Both the position numbers and the translations under genes were made by a program. The notes beneath the pieces were generated by a model. It made no database searches and was not told the DNA's origin. It worked only from the letters and a program-made list of their open reading frames with translations. Positions 9,012 to 17,512 of a stretch of 64,000 nt of DNA are shown piece by piece (the first letter of the stretch is position 1; each line of letters begins with the position of its first letter). The stretch comes from an uncultured Poribacteria bacterium (GTDB taxonomy: Bacteria; Poribacteria; WGA-4E; WGA-3G): positions 5,447,200-5,511,199 of the forward strand of contig OX639973.1 in the NCBI GenBank assembly GCA_951828385.1, in the 5' to 3' direction.

Positions 9012-10856
9012 CTAATCATCGTCGCGTTCGCTGAGCAACTCGCCGCGTGCGAGACGTTCTGCGTTCTCAGTGGACCACAGAATGTTCTTCATCAGCTTCT
9101 GAGCAGTGATGTAACGTGTCGCTGCCAATAGATGCATCCGTTGTTCTTCAGCGTCAACTGACAAATCGTAATGTCGGAAGGCGACTTCAAGGACCTGGAA
9201 CATGTGGAGTTCTGCGTCTTCACGTAGCAGGATGTGTGAAAGCGTTCGTTTCAGCGCATCAACATCATGCCCCTCTTCAAGATACTGGTTCACCAAAATC
9301 TCTGCCTCGTAGACTTTTTGGAAGTCAGCGAACTCTTGGAGTCGATCTAACATTTTGTCAGCAGAAGCGTAAGTTTCATCAGGTATCCGTTGCCCGGGTC
9401 TCGGAATGCGGGCGGCCGGCATGTTCAACCAGCGTAAGTATGCCAAGTAGACGACACCGTGAAAAATGCCGCGCAGGAGATTCGCACTCGGCGCATACTG
9501 TAAAGCGTGATAAAGCGCGTGTGAGTATGAGTAAATGTTCGCCACATCGTGCCAGTCGCCTTCGTTTTTGAGATGGAACCGGGCAGTCCGAACCGCCGAG
9601 GCGTAGGTCATCGCTCGGCAGATGTCGGTTAGCTTGACCCCTTCGCGAATCTTTTGCTCAACCACGGCGACAGTAGGTTCAAATTCGTCACCGAGCAGCG
9701 TCTGTGTAAATTCCGAAATATCAAGTTCTGCTTCGTTCGCTTGATTGTCTTCCCATATACTCTCGAGTCGCTCAAAAACGGGTTCTAAGACAGGGACAGC
9801 GTCAGCCCATCGAGAGGTCTCCTCATGCCGTGTTCTACCGACGAGATCAACGACAATCGGGCGCAAAATCTCGTGTGAACCTTCCCAGTTGACGTAATCC
9901 AACGCTTCAAACATTTTGTTCGCAAAATCAAGCGCGTGTCCGTCGCCGGTGAAGTAGTAATCTGTCGCTGCCGTGTATACGAAGTCTGCGAGGACGGATT
10001 TATCGTAGCCTCGATCGTTAAGCGTTAGCAAGATGCGCTCCGCCGCGCCGCTGTGGCGTTTATCAATAAAATAGCGGAACCATCGCATCAGTGTTTCCAG
10101 GTCGTGTTCCTCGTTCATCCGCGGGAAGGGTGCGCGATAGGGGCGTGCGCTTCCGGTTGTTCGACGGCTAATCTGGCTTAATCCGTGTACAAGAAACAGG
10201 TTATGGTCATCTGGATCAACGTCATCCCACAAGTTCGCTGCGAGCGTGAGGATCGCAACGCCTGACGACCAGCCATCACTACTTTTATGTGCACCGTAGT
10301 GAAGTCCCTGTTGAATAATCTCCGCGGGTGTCGCGCCTGCATCCCGCAGTGCTGTGACGGCTTTCGCGATAAAGAAGGTACTGCGGTCTTTAAGACCCCG
10401 CTCAAGTGCGCGCTTGCCGTTGGCGATGACACGCTGTTTTGCTGCCTCTCGCTCACCTTTCGCTAACCCGACGTACAAATAACCGTCCTCTCGGGCTTCA
10501 ACAGGGAAGGCTTTCAGGTCGTCGCCAAATGCCAAGAAGCAGGCACCCGATTTGAGGTCAAATTCCCAATGGTGCCAATGGCAGATCAGGACACCGTCCC
10601 GGATACTCCCTTTGGACATCGGATACCCCATGTGTGGACACCGATTGTCAACGGCGTAAAATTTATCACCGGACTTGAAAACAGCGAGATGCGTGCCGTT
10701 GACATGAAAGGGTTTGCCCTCCAATTCCTCAAAATCTTCAGCGGGGCAGAGTTGATGGTAGTCAAGTTCGGTTTCTTCTATCGTAGGTAATGGGGGTGCT
10801 TCAACGTGGATGGAACCGATGCCGGTTTCTTCAAGAGCAGTAGTTGGCGTTTGCAC
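9012..10856 (-). CDS. Rieske [2Fe-2S] protein with a long helical C-terminal domain
   Basis: 614 residues from a GTG start with AGGAGG 8 nt upstream. Residues about 35-130 form a Rieske domain: the cluster ligands are CPHMG and CHWHHWEFD, in the ferredoxin-like Rieske style. The remaining 480 residues are mostly helical with many His and aromatic residues (HALYHALQYAPSANLLRGI, LHMFQVLEVAFRHY) and are not the catalytic domain of ring-hydroxylating oxygenases. I cannot name the C-terminal family. A redox role is clear, but electron donor, acceptor and substrate are not. The adjacent molybdoenzyme on the same strand suggests they may work together. Confidence 0.75.
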   Translation of the reverse strand: MQTPTTALEETGIGSIHVEAPPLPTIEETELDYHQLCPAEDFEELEGKPFHVNGTHLAVFKSGDKFYAVDNRCPHMGYPMSKGSIRDGVLICHWHHWEFDLKSGACFLAFGDDLKAFPVEAREDGYLYVGLAKGEREAAKQRVIANGKRALERGLKDRSTFFIAKAVTALRDAGATPAEIIQQGLHYGAHKSSDGWSSGVAILTLAANLWDDVDPDDHNLFLVHGLSQISRRTTGSARPYRAPFPRMNEEHDLETLMRWFRYFIDKRHSGAAERILLTLNDRGYDKSVLADFVYTAATDYYFTGDGHALDFANKMFEALDYVNWEGSHEILRPIVVDLVGRTRHEETSRWADAVPVLEPVFERLESIWEDNQANEAELDISEFTQTLLGDEFEPTVAVVEQKIREGVKLTDICRAMTYASAVRTARFHLKNEGDWHDVANIYSYSHALYHALQYAPSANLLRGIFHGVVYLAYLRWLNMPAARIPRPGQRIPDETYASADKMLDRLQEFADFQKVYEAEILVNQYLEEGHDVDALKRTLSHILLREDAELHMFQVLEVAFRHYDLSVDAEEQRMHLLAATRYITAQKLMKNILWSTENAERLARGELLSERDDD

Positions 10857-10929
10857 AGTTTTTTCCTCCTATTGAAGATTTTTTGTTTCGCATTTTTAGG
10901 TAGTAAACGTTTCGCGCATACTGAATGAA

Positions 10930-11071
10930 AGTATATTCTACTTTCCAAAAAATGTAAAGGAAAAAGAAAATGTCCAAATGCTAAAATATTGGCAAACTTC
11001 TCAAAACTCATATATCGCCACACAGGATCTTCATTTTTGGGTTGTATGATACCTTTCAGTTCTTTAGACAT
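10930..11071 (-). pseudogene. Remnant of a DUF2971-like protein (N-terminus only)
   Basis: A frame starting at ATG 11071 gives MSKELKGIIQPKNEDP followed by VWRYMSFEKFANILAFGHFLF, the typical N-terminal block of DUF2971-type proteins. After about 40 residues the similarity ends and the frame runs into the Rieske promoter region with no further recognisable sequence. Normal members are 200-300 residues, so this is a truncated relic. Confidence 0.6.
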
Positions 11072-11101
11072 AAAATTTTCTTTCAAAATGAATGTGTTAG
11101 T

Positions 11102-11455
11102 CTACTGCCCACGAAAATTTCTGAATACATCACGAGTTTTCAAGGCTATAGATTCAATGGTTCCGATATCAAAAGTCAGCATATCAGTCTGTTCCGAGTC
11201 AGTCCTAACACTTTTTGACATCATGCCATAGATGAATTTATGAGATCTAAACCAATCATTTACATCTATATCAGGAATTTCATCTTCTACCACTCTCATT
11301 CTAACGGTATATTTGTCGAGATCCATAGGTAGGTCAGTCATGAGTGTAGAATGGTAATGTATGGATTCGATGTCTACTAATTGCCAGTCTATATCAAAGC
11401 CTTTTGCTTCTTTTTTCAAAAGTTCTTCAAATTTCTCCTGAAAATTAACTTTCAT
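11102..11455 (-). CDS. Hypothetical protein
   Basis: 117 residues from the second ATG of an ATGATG pair; GGAGG lies 5 nt upstream of it. The product is acidic with mixed alpha/beta character (VNFQEKFEELLKKEAKG, KYTVRMRVVEDEIPDID) and no membrane segment. I do not recognise the family. It sits among decayed genes, so it may be an orphan, but the RBS and intact frame argue that it is expressed. Confidence 0.5.
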   Translation of the reverse strand: MKVNFQEKFEELLKKEAKGFDIDWQLVDIESIHYHSTLMTDLPMDLDKYTVRMRVVEDEIPDIDVNDWFRSHKFIYGMMSKSVRTDSEQTDMLTFDIGTIESIALKTRDVFRNFRGQ

Positions 11456-11595
11456 CATTGCCTCCGTATAGTAAAGAAGCCCACATTGGAAACCTCTAAC
11501 GCGGACAACGGGACAGGTAGCATTCACATTTTGGATTGTGCGATGATACATTTACCGATCAATGCTTACAAAGTACTCCCCAAGCAGAAGCAAAA

Positions 11596-11778
11596 CTAAG
11601 ATTTAGGGTTGCTTTGTTTCTTTTCACGATACGGTGAGAAATCTACGTACTTTTTGCCCTGCTTTAGCCGTTGTTCCCGCCGTTTCATCAAAAAATCCAT
11701 AAGGGTATCCACGTCCCCAAACAGAGCTGCAATCCGCTCCTTCGCTTGTCGGCATTCGTTCAAAATTTTATCATTCAT
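11596..11778 (-). CDS. Small antitoxin-like partner of a decayed PIN toxin
   Basis: 60 residues: MNDKILNECRQAKERIAALF, a helical middle, and a basic FSPYREKK tail. Small proteins of this pattern (I/L-x-E-x-R-x-x-R...F..D...Y....K..V.FxPR) are commonly encoded directly next to PIN-domain proteins. Its ATG overlaps, as ATGA, the stop of the old PIN frame upstream, so it was the second gene of that operon. The upstream partner is now broken. Function is inferred only from context. Confidence 0.5.
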   Translation of the reverse strand: MNDKILNECRQAKERIAALFGDVDTLMDFLMKRREQRLKQGKKYVDFSPYREKKQSNPKS

Positions 11779-11998
11779 GAGAGTTCCTCCAGTATCGCCT
11801 TTGGCGATGCAATACGGGGCGGCGAATAACCTGCTTCACGACAAGCACGAATTCAAAACGTTTATCGTGCCAAAACTCACGGGTAATTCTTTGCCATTCT
11901 AATGTCTGCGGGACGCGACTCGGTCTTGAGACCAGGTAACTTGGTATTGTTGAGTCAACATAAACACAATATGCTTTTTCTTCAGAATGGGTTCTCAT
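11775..11998 (-). pseudogene. PIN-domain toxin with internal deletion and frame change
   Basis: From ATG 11998 the frame gives CVYVDSTIPSYLVSRPSR and TREFWHDKRFEFVL, the start of a PIN nuclease (first catalytic Asp in VYVDST). The following frame does not continue the fold. A different frame encodes RACREAGYSPPRIASPKAIL, which matches the usual C-terminal tail of such proteins and ends TGA overlapping the next ATG. Roughly 60-70 central codons, including the other catalytic acids, are missing. It is a non-functional relic. Confidence 0.65.
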
Positions 11999-12246
11999 TC
12001 ATTAAATGATAACATAAAAAACTTTTTGGTGCAAGTGTTAGATGGTTCGTTTTGTCTGAATCAATCACGGATTTCGCATCCGCGATTCAGACCACACCGA
12101 TTGTAAAAATGTATATCCCATTAACCTTACCATTCATCCCGCATCCGGTAGTTGAGGTTTTTGCGGCGTACACGCCCAGATGCGAAGTGCATCGCGGTGT
12201 ACTCACCCAAATGCGATCTGCATTCCTAACCGCACCAGGCATAGCC
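11999..12246. other. Non-coding stretch with a hairpin and 22-bp imperfect direct repeats
   Basis: No convincing gene. An imperfect palindrome at 12055-12091 pairs TCTGAATC...CGGAT with ATCCG...GATTCAGA. At about 12167 and 12198 an imperfect 22-bp unit (cACgCCCAgATGCGAagTGCAT) is repeated in tandem. Open frames of 75-81 codons on both strands look random. Confidence 0.4.
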
Positions 12247-12359
12247 AAAAATAGTAGACATCTTTGTAGCATAAACTTCCAGTTTGTGCCAGTCTGAATG
12301 CCTGTTATAGGCATTCAGACTGTTTGAGAGTGCCCAATTAATTATAGGTTTTACTATAA
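12247..12359. repeat. MITE-like repeat, copy A
   Basis: This contains a perfect hairpin at 12290-12322 (CAGTCTGAATGCCT / AGGCATTCAGACTG) preceded by a decayed second hairpin around AAACTTCCAGTTT. It ends TTTACTATAA. The whole 113-bp unit is about 85-90% identical by eye to 50351-50464. Copy B keeps inverted TATAGT/ACTATA ends; in copy A the left end is degenerate. It carries no coding sequence. Confidence 0.75.
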
Positions 12360-12384
12360 GAGGAGTCGTCAATCAGAATTGGTA

Positions 12385-13194
12385 TTACTTCAATACCTCT
12401 GCAATGGGAATTATGTCCTGATCGGGAATAGCAGAAAGTTTCATGAGATGGAAAAGATCTTCACCGATTCCATAGATAGTCATCTTGTTGGGTTGTATGT
12501 TCATATAACCAACAGTGATTTGACCACTGAATGTTAAAGGTATCTTGTAATCAAGATAGCTCTTGAGACAAAGATCATGGCACTCCTGGAGCACTTGATA
12601 GAGTTCCTTTGAGAATTTTTCATGATTTTGATAGTCTTGATTGCGTAAGCCGTAGCGATACTTCACTGAGGAAAGTTTAAGTATACAGAATTGCCGATAA
12701 GTAAGTTCTTCAGCTGCCTTTATCAATTGGTGCCCCATATCCGCACTGATATTTGGATCAAAGGCGATACTCGCTTTCAAATGCCCCATATACGGAATCT
12801 TCTTTTCTTGTGGTTCTCGCTGACACTTCAACATTATGGCTTCTGCAATCTCTTCTGCATCCGATCTACCTATTGACTTTTGATCGAAAAATCCATCATC
12901 ACGTAAACTTTCGCCATTTTCTAAACGCTGATGAATTTCAAATGCTGCAATTGCCAACACCTTACCTACCCGAAAATCTTCCCGAGGCGACAAAACTCGA
13001 TCTGAAAATTCTTGTCCGATATTTTTCAATATTCCTACAGCAGCGGCACCAGCAGCACCAGAAAAAGCTGCTGTGACGGGATCTCCAGCAAGAAAACCCA
13101 ATACTGCCCCAAGACCACCACCAGCAATTTCTGCATAGTTATCAAAGAGTTGCTTCAAATTGTCACTCTCTTGTGAAGACTTAGACTCATTCAT
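12385..13194 (-). CDS. Hypothetical protein with glycine/alanine-rich hydrophobic N-terminal segment
   Basis: 269 residues. Residues about 23-60 are a Gly/Ala-rich hydrophobic stretch (GGGLGAVLGFLAGDPVTAAF) that may insert in a membrane as one or two helices. The rest is soluble and helical, including a conserved-looking block RSDAEEIAEAIMLKCQREPQ then YMGHLKASIAFDPNISADMG. I do not recognise a named family, though similar proteins with a hydrophobic Gly-rich start occur near mobile and defence genes. It lies alone between a repeat and decayed genes. Confidence 0.6.
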   Translation of the reverse strand: MNESKSSQESDNLKQLFDNYAEIAGGGLGAVLGFLAGDPVTAAFSGAAGAAAVGILKNIGQEFSDRVLSPREDFRVGKVLAIAAFEIHQRLENGESLRDDGFFDQKSIGRSDAEEIAEAIMLKCQREPQEKKIPYMGHLKASIAFDPNISADMGHQLIKAAEELTYRQFCILKLSSVKYRYGLRNQDYQNHEKFSKELYQVLQECHDLCLKSYLDYKIPLTFSGQITVGYMNIQPNKMTIYGIGEDLFHLMKLSAIPDQDIIPIAEVLK

Positions 13195-13250
13195 ATTTAC
13201 TATTTCTCAAGTTAATTTGATCATGAAACGTAGACGTTGGCAAATAGTTC

Positions 13251-13479
13251 TCACCGATTGAGTTTTTCCCATTCCTTTTCAAGGTTACACCGAGATTTCT
13301 TTCCGCCGTGGATACTCGGTTCGGCAGATAACAGTTCACGGAGACGGTGTATCGCATTGTGGGCATCTTCAGTTGTTCAGTTGGATCGGTTCATCCATAT
13401 CAATCGTTGCGAGCGCGTCTGGCGGCACTTCCATATACACCAACTCAAGTCCCTGGTAAACGATTTCTGATGTCGCCAT
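13251..13479 (-). pseudogene. Frameshifted small gene (antitoxin-like)
   Basis: From ATG 13479 the frame reads MATSEIVYQGLELVYMEVPP and stops at TGA 13369 after 36 codons. A different frame overlapping that point continues with TEDAHNAIHRLRELLSAEPS and ends GGKKSRCNLEKEWEKLNR at 13251. One frameshift would join them into about 75 residues of normal composition. It starts 12 nt after the stop of the metallopeptidase gene. Confidence 0.5.
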
Positions 13480-13490
13480 TTTTCACCCGG

Positions 13491-14585
13491 TTATTCTTCT
13501 ACGATTTTCCAAGAAATAAAGTGAAAAATCTCCTCTTCACCGCTCGCCCATAGCGTGCCATCCTCAGCGGTCCACATGGGGATGACTGTCTCTTTATCTT
13601 CGAGAAGCTCCACTTTCGGAAACCATTCCGCAATGATGTCTGCAAGGGTTGGGAAATTATCATAAAGATACTTTCGACCCTTTTCGCCACGAAACCAGTG
13701 TGTAACACCTTCTGCCCAGAATTCACGTGCCGAACCCCCTGCGTGATAGTTATATGCGTCAGGACCTACCGACACCAACATCTGCTCATAAGCCTCTTTC
13801 ACCCGTTTAGGAAAACCAGGCTCCAAAAATGCTATCTCACCCTCAAGCGCGTGCGCAAATTCATGAACAAATGTCCCCATCTTATAGTATCCATTTCCCG
13901 GAATACTCGCCCAACAAAAGCCATCTGGCGGATAGTCTATCCACTGTAATTTGCCGTCTGTCCCTACTTGACCGTCTATCCCGCCTCCAGATATGCCTAC
14001 GCATGACCCACTCCACCGTATAGGTGGAACAGCTCCCTCAATGACCAGGCTGGATTGAAACGTTAATGGCATATCGTAGTAATCCGTATAATCATCAACA
14101 AGTATCATATAAAACTGTTTATGTTTTGAGGATAGACGCTCTCGAAGCTCCGGGTGCTTGAAAGTCATCACAAGAATGGCATTTCTCGCCCCGATCATGA
14201 ACACATCTTCAACATGTGCCGGTGCCACAATCGCAATGCCGCCAGCATCAATATACTTCTTATAGTATGCCTTCTGTAGTTCGTGGTAGTCCAGATCCGC
14301 GATACCCGCTGCAAGAAGCTTCTCCTTGGTCTCTATAAAATTATCAATGACCGCCTGACTGTTGTATCGGGGATCGGGAGGCGGTCCAAGGGCATATTCT
14401 CTATGTTTATTCATCCGATCTGCGTGGTGCTTCATTGCTGCTAATACATCTTCTGGAATTGTTGTCTGTACTGCGGATGCCTGTTCTGATAGAATATGCT
14501 CAGCAACGAGTCCGATGTCAACGTTCTCGTCACATCCAAGGAAAGAGACACATGCAAGCAATAATAGGAATAGGAGTCTTTTCAT
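13491..14585 (-). CDS. Secreted HExxH zinc metallopeptidase-like lipoprotein
   Basis: 364 residues. The signal peptide ends in a lipobox (SFLGC, Cys about 18), so the protein should be lipid-anchored outside the cytoplasm. The zinc motif FVHEFAHALEG lies near residue 240, and a downstream E in SAREFWAEGVTHWF is a good candidate third ligand, an arrangement like the anthrax-lethal-factor type of metallopeptidases. The rest has no recognised domain. Substrate is unknown. It is a single gene whose 3' neighbour is a frameshifted small ORF. Confidence 0.7.
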   Translation of the reverse strand: MKRLLFLLLLACVSFLGCDENVDIGLVAEHILSEQASAVQTTIPEDVLAAMKHHADRMNKHREYALGPPPDPRYNSQAVIDNFIETKEKLLAAGIADLDYHELQKAYYKKYIDAGGIAIVAPAHVEDVFMIGARNAILVMTFKHPELRERLSSKHKQFYMILVDDYTDYYDMPLTFQSSLVIEGAVPPIRWSGSCVGISGGGIDGQVGTDGKLQWIDYPPDGFCWASIPGNGYYKMGTFVHEFAHALEGEIAFLEPGFPKRVKEAYEQMLVSVGPDAYNYHAGGSAREFWAEGVTHWFRGEKGRKYLYDNFPTLADIIAEWFPKVELLEDKETVIPMWTAEDGTLWASGEEEIFHFISWKIVEE

Positions 14586-14725
14586 AGAGTTCCCCTTTTT
14601 TACTCGATTTTTAGCAGTTCACGAAGCTCTTTCTCAAACCGCAGTTTGGTAAAAACGAGACTTCGCGCTTTTCGTAGGGAGTTTTGCTTGGGTATTTCTG
14701 CGGATTTCTTCAAGGTGTCCTCGCC

Positions 14726-14753
14726 CGTAGGGTTAGGCAACCTAACCCCTACG
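14726..14753. repeat. Palindromic GTAGG repeat, CGTAGGGTTAGG/CCTAACCCCTACG stem
   Basis: This is an inverted repeat with a short CAA loop between the metallopeptidase and PmoA-like genes. It belongs with the palindromes at 8982, 45744 and 62312: same GTAGG/CCTAC ends and GGTT-like core but different stem interior. The stretch just before it (14668-14700) has a GTAGGGAGTTTTGCTTGGG motif resembling sequence upstream of the leader element at 2270-2295. Confidence 0.65.
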
Positions 14754-14798
14754 AAAGCGTCCATTTATGTTTAGCATTTGCTATATATTAAACTCACG

Positions 14799-15641
14799 TT
14801 ACGCAAATAACGCCGCGTCGGGTTGGCCGCGGTAGAGAACGACATTATACTTCAAGTTCAAGGTCTCATCGGATGCAAGTCGGAACGGTTCATAATAGAC
14901 CGGTGAGGGATGGATTAAACAATAGTTTTCTCGGTTGCGAACCCACCACGTCGTCGGATAGCGAGGATTATCGGGATGGTCAACGATCGCAACTCCGTAG
15001 GTTTCGTTGTCAGTCGGGTGTTGGGTTGTGAAACTGCACCACCGGCTCTGTTGACCGAAGATGTTCATCGGTTCGGTGCGTCCGTCGGCATCTAATAGGT
15101 TGCCCGGTGTAATGCTATTGTCAAATCGGATCGCCATGCCGCTGTAGAACCTGCCGTCTGCGCCGGGTTCACCGCGCCGTAAGTCTAAAACAACCTCACG
15201 CGCGTTCGGCTGAAGCGTCAACGCCACGGAAATCTGCATCGCATCTGCTGTCGGTGGGTGGACGGTTATCTCTCGTTGTTCCGTGAGATGCGTTGTGCCT
15301 TGCCAATCTATCCATGCGTTTTCTGTTGTTAAACTTGCGCTGTCGGCACCTGCACTTTGTGCAACGATTCGCTGATGGACGATTTTACCGAAGCCGGTCG
15401 GATCGCTACCGGGGCCCGGCTGCTCCCAAAAATTGACCTCGTTGACCTTTTTCCACGCGACCCATAAACCTTGATGATGCACGTGATCGCCGGGTTCGTT
15501 CATCGTGAGCGGTGGGGCACCGGGCAAGTTCAAGGGATGGCAAAACGGACGGTTGCCATCTTCTGGGAAATGGTAGCCTAAGACCTGTTGTTCGTTCCAA
15601 GCGACGGTTAAACTGTATTGTGTTTGTGAGAGTGAAAACAT
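14799..15641 (-). CDS. PmoA-like (DUF6807) family protein
   Basis: 280 residues with the family hallmark DHVHHQGLWVAW near residue 55, preceded by a Pro-rich strand region (PFCHPLNLPGAPPLT) and followed by a beta-rich sandwich. The C-terminus has NYCLIHPSPVYYEPF. The family is annotated as PmoA after a misnamed methane-oxygenase similarity; it is common in Planctomycetes and related bacteria near sugar-catabolism genes. No signal peptide. Function is unknown, possibly carbohydrate-related. Confidence 0.75.
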   Translation of the reverse strand: MFSLSQTQYSLTVAWNEQQVLGYHFPEDGNRPFCHPLNLPGAPPLTMNEPGDHVHHQGLWVAWKKVNEVNFWEQPGPGSDPTGFGKIVHQRIVAQSAGADSASLTTENAWIDWQGTTHLTEQREITVHPPTADAMQISVALTLQPNAREVVLDLRRGEPGADGRFYSGMAIRFDNSITPGNLLDADGRTEPMNIFGQQSRWCSFTTQHPTDNETYGVAIVDHPDNPRYPTTWWVRNRENYCLIHPSPVYYEPFRLASDETLNLKYNVVLYRGQPDAALFA

Positions 15642-15719
15642 ATTTTTATCCGTAACTTTGCTGATTTCAGCGTCGATTCAACCAGGCACAAACTAACAGT
15701 TTATGCTACAAATAGTGAA

Positions 15720-16520
15720 TCATGGGGTTTTCTCTACATAAAAACCGTGTTGTGTGAGTTCAGTAGATATAGAAGTCCAGATGGCTCGTGCTTGTTCGAC
15801 AGCCTTGGTCGCCTCTACTTTAGTAGCTTCTCGCGCGTGCTCCGGGTAGCGGGCTTCAACTGCCCATCTGTTTAGGTCCTTCAAGTTTGATGGTGCGGCT
15901 TTAAGTTGCCAACTCTCAGGCAACAAATCCCGTAGAACATTCAAATCATGTGTTCTCCGAAAATCGATCTGTAAGAAAATTAAAGCTGCTTTTAACGCCT
16001 TTTCAGCAGATTGTTGTGCGTGCCAACACGCTTGGCGAGGTGGAACGTGCGGCTGTTTTAAAAGGGTTTCAGCGGTTACCAAGTCTTCCTCCGCGTAGCG
16101 GAGCCAGCGGGCGGTATCCGCGAGCCGATCATTCATTTGCATAGCCTCCGTTACCTCTCTGTTGGGCAGCGCAGGGAGCTGGACGGATCCGCTGTGTGCG
16201 GCTGCGTTCCAATTCTTCCAAAGGACTTTACCCTCTTGTTGGGCATAACGTAGCACTGATCCGATTCGCGTGCGGCTGCGTTCTAACTCTTCCGGCGTTG
16301 ATACAATGATGTCCTTTGCCACAGGCACATCAGAGAGTGCGCGCCCAATGTCAACAGCGGTTTTCCGCTTATCCGTGAGTTCTGCGAAAACCACAAGCAG
16401 ATCTATATCGCTATCTCGATCTGCGTCCCCTCGTGCCTGTGAACCGAAGAGGATAATCTGTAACGGGTCAAATTCACGCACAATGCGGTCTGTCATGATT
16501 GAGATAAACTCGTTATTCAT
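15720..16520 (-). CDS. Single-chain MNT nucleotidyltransferase-HEPN protein
   Basis: 266 residues. The N-terminal minimal nucleotidyltransferase has IILFGSQARGDADRDSDIDL (the GS...DxD metal motif). The C-terminal part (about 135-255) is a HEPN domain of the PF05168 type: WLRYAEEDLVTAETLL, then HAQQSAEKALKAALIF and RTHDLNVL. These two domains are usually encoded by adjacent genes as MNT/HEPN toxin-antitoxin pairs; here one chain carries both. I chose ATG 16520 (AGG and GGAAGG upstream) over an upstream TTG. It could be a self-neutralised module or a nucleotide-modifying enzyme. Confidence 0.8.
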   Translation of the reverse strand: MNNEFISIMTDRIVREFDPLQIILFGSQARGDADRDSDIDLLVVFAELTDKRKTAVDIGRALSDVPVAKDIIVSTPEELERSRTRIGSVLRYAQQEGKVLWKNWNAAAHSGSVQLPALPNREVTEAMQMNDRLADTARWLRYAEEDLVTAETLLKQPHVPPRQACWHAQQSAEKALKAALIFLQIDFRRTHDLNVLRDLLPESWQLKAAPSNLKDLNRWAVEARYPEHAREATKVEATKAVEQARAIWTSISTELTQHGFYVEKTP

Positions 16521-16627
16521 CCTATCTTTACCTTCCAATTTCCTAACTCAGTGCTTCCCCACGAGCAAGCAATTTGCTGAGGTTATAGGATCGTAACTTT
16601 CATCATGCTTACACGAGAACGTCGTCC

Positions 16628-17452
16628 CTAATTGAGGTATGGGTTCACAACCTCGCGCTCCAATGCCAAGCCTTCCCATTCGTCGTCGCCGGGACCGTCG
16701 TAGATAAGCGTATGCGGTCCCGCGAAACCGGCTTTTTGGGTGAGTTCAAGACATTGCACATAGTCTTCTTTATCCATTTCGCGCGGTGCGGCGAAATGTG
16801 CTTTAGTGTGACACGACTCTGCCCTCGAAGCGATCGCTGCGAGGGCTTCGTATTTCGTATCGCCACGCCAATTGCCGAAGTCGAGACATAACCCGACCTT
16901 ACCGTCTAATCCGTCTAAAATGGTTTTGACGTTTTCGGGGGTAGAGAAGATGGAGAACCAATTTTCACTCATCAAGCGGATGCCTGCGGTGTCAGCGCGC
17001 TCGGTGAGTTGTGAGAGGATATCTCGGCTCTGTGCTATGGTCTCTGCTGATGGATCCGCCTTGCCACCGATGACGCGGGCACACTTCGCACCGAGTTCGC
17101 CAGCAATATCAATCCATTTTTCAATCCAAGCGATGTCGCGCGCTGCTTCAGACGGGTGCGTTATGTCGCCGTCGTCAATCAGCAAGGAAAAGAGTTCGAC
17201 ATCGGCATCCGCAAGTGCTGCGCGGAGTTCGGAGAGATAAGACTGCTCAACAGAGGGCAGATGGAAATGACAAATCTCCAAGGTCCGAATGCCGAATTCG
17301 GCGACGCGTGCGGGTAATTCAAGAAGTGAAATGGGTCCGTTATTGTGGGTTTCGGTCGGGATTTGCATGCCGTGTGCGGGTCCGGTGAATCCGGGTTTCC
17401 CGAGTTGGCGATGCAAACTCCACGTTGAGACTGAAAGACGTGGTGTTGACAT
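16628..17452 (-). CDS. Sugar phosphate isomerase/epimerase family protein
   Basis: 274 residues starting MSTPRLSVSTWSLHRQLG; GGAG lies 10 nt upstream. TIM-barrel features: an early FGIRTLEICHFHLP, LSEN-type metal-site strand LMSENW, a CLDFGNW strand and a C-terminal GPHTLIYDGPGDDEWE. These are typical of xylose-isomerase-like barrels that bind a divalent metal. The substrate is unknown. It is a second member of the family seen at 2362, with low similarity to it. Confidence 0.8.
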   Translation of the reverse strand: MSTPRLSVSTWSLHRQLGKPGFTGPAHGMQIPTETHNNGPISLLELPARVAEFGIRTLEICHFHLPSVEQSYLSELRAALADADVELFSLLIDDGDITHPSEAARDIAWIEKWIDIAGELGAKCARVIGGKADPSAETIAQSRDILSQLTERADTAGIRLMSENWFSIFSTPENVKTILDGLDGKVGLCLDFGNWRGDTKYEALAAIASRAESCHTKAHFAAPREMDKEDYVQCLELTQKAGFAGPHTLIYDGPGDDEWEGLALEREVVNPYLN

Positions 17453-17512
17453 AGTTTTAATTCTCCAAAAATTGCGATCAGCGGATCGCTGCAACAGATT
17501 TTGACAACTACA

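Noticed and set aside
12052-12314. 75-81-residue open frames on both strands over the repeat region
   Set aside because: They run through hairpins and the MITE-like repeat, with no RBS or recognisable protein sequence.
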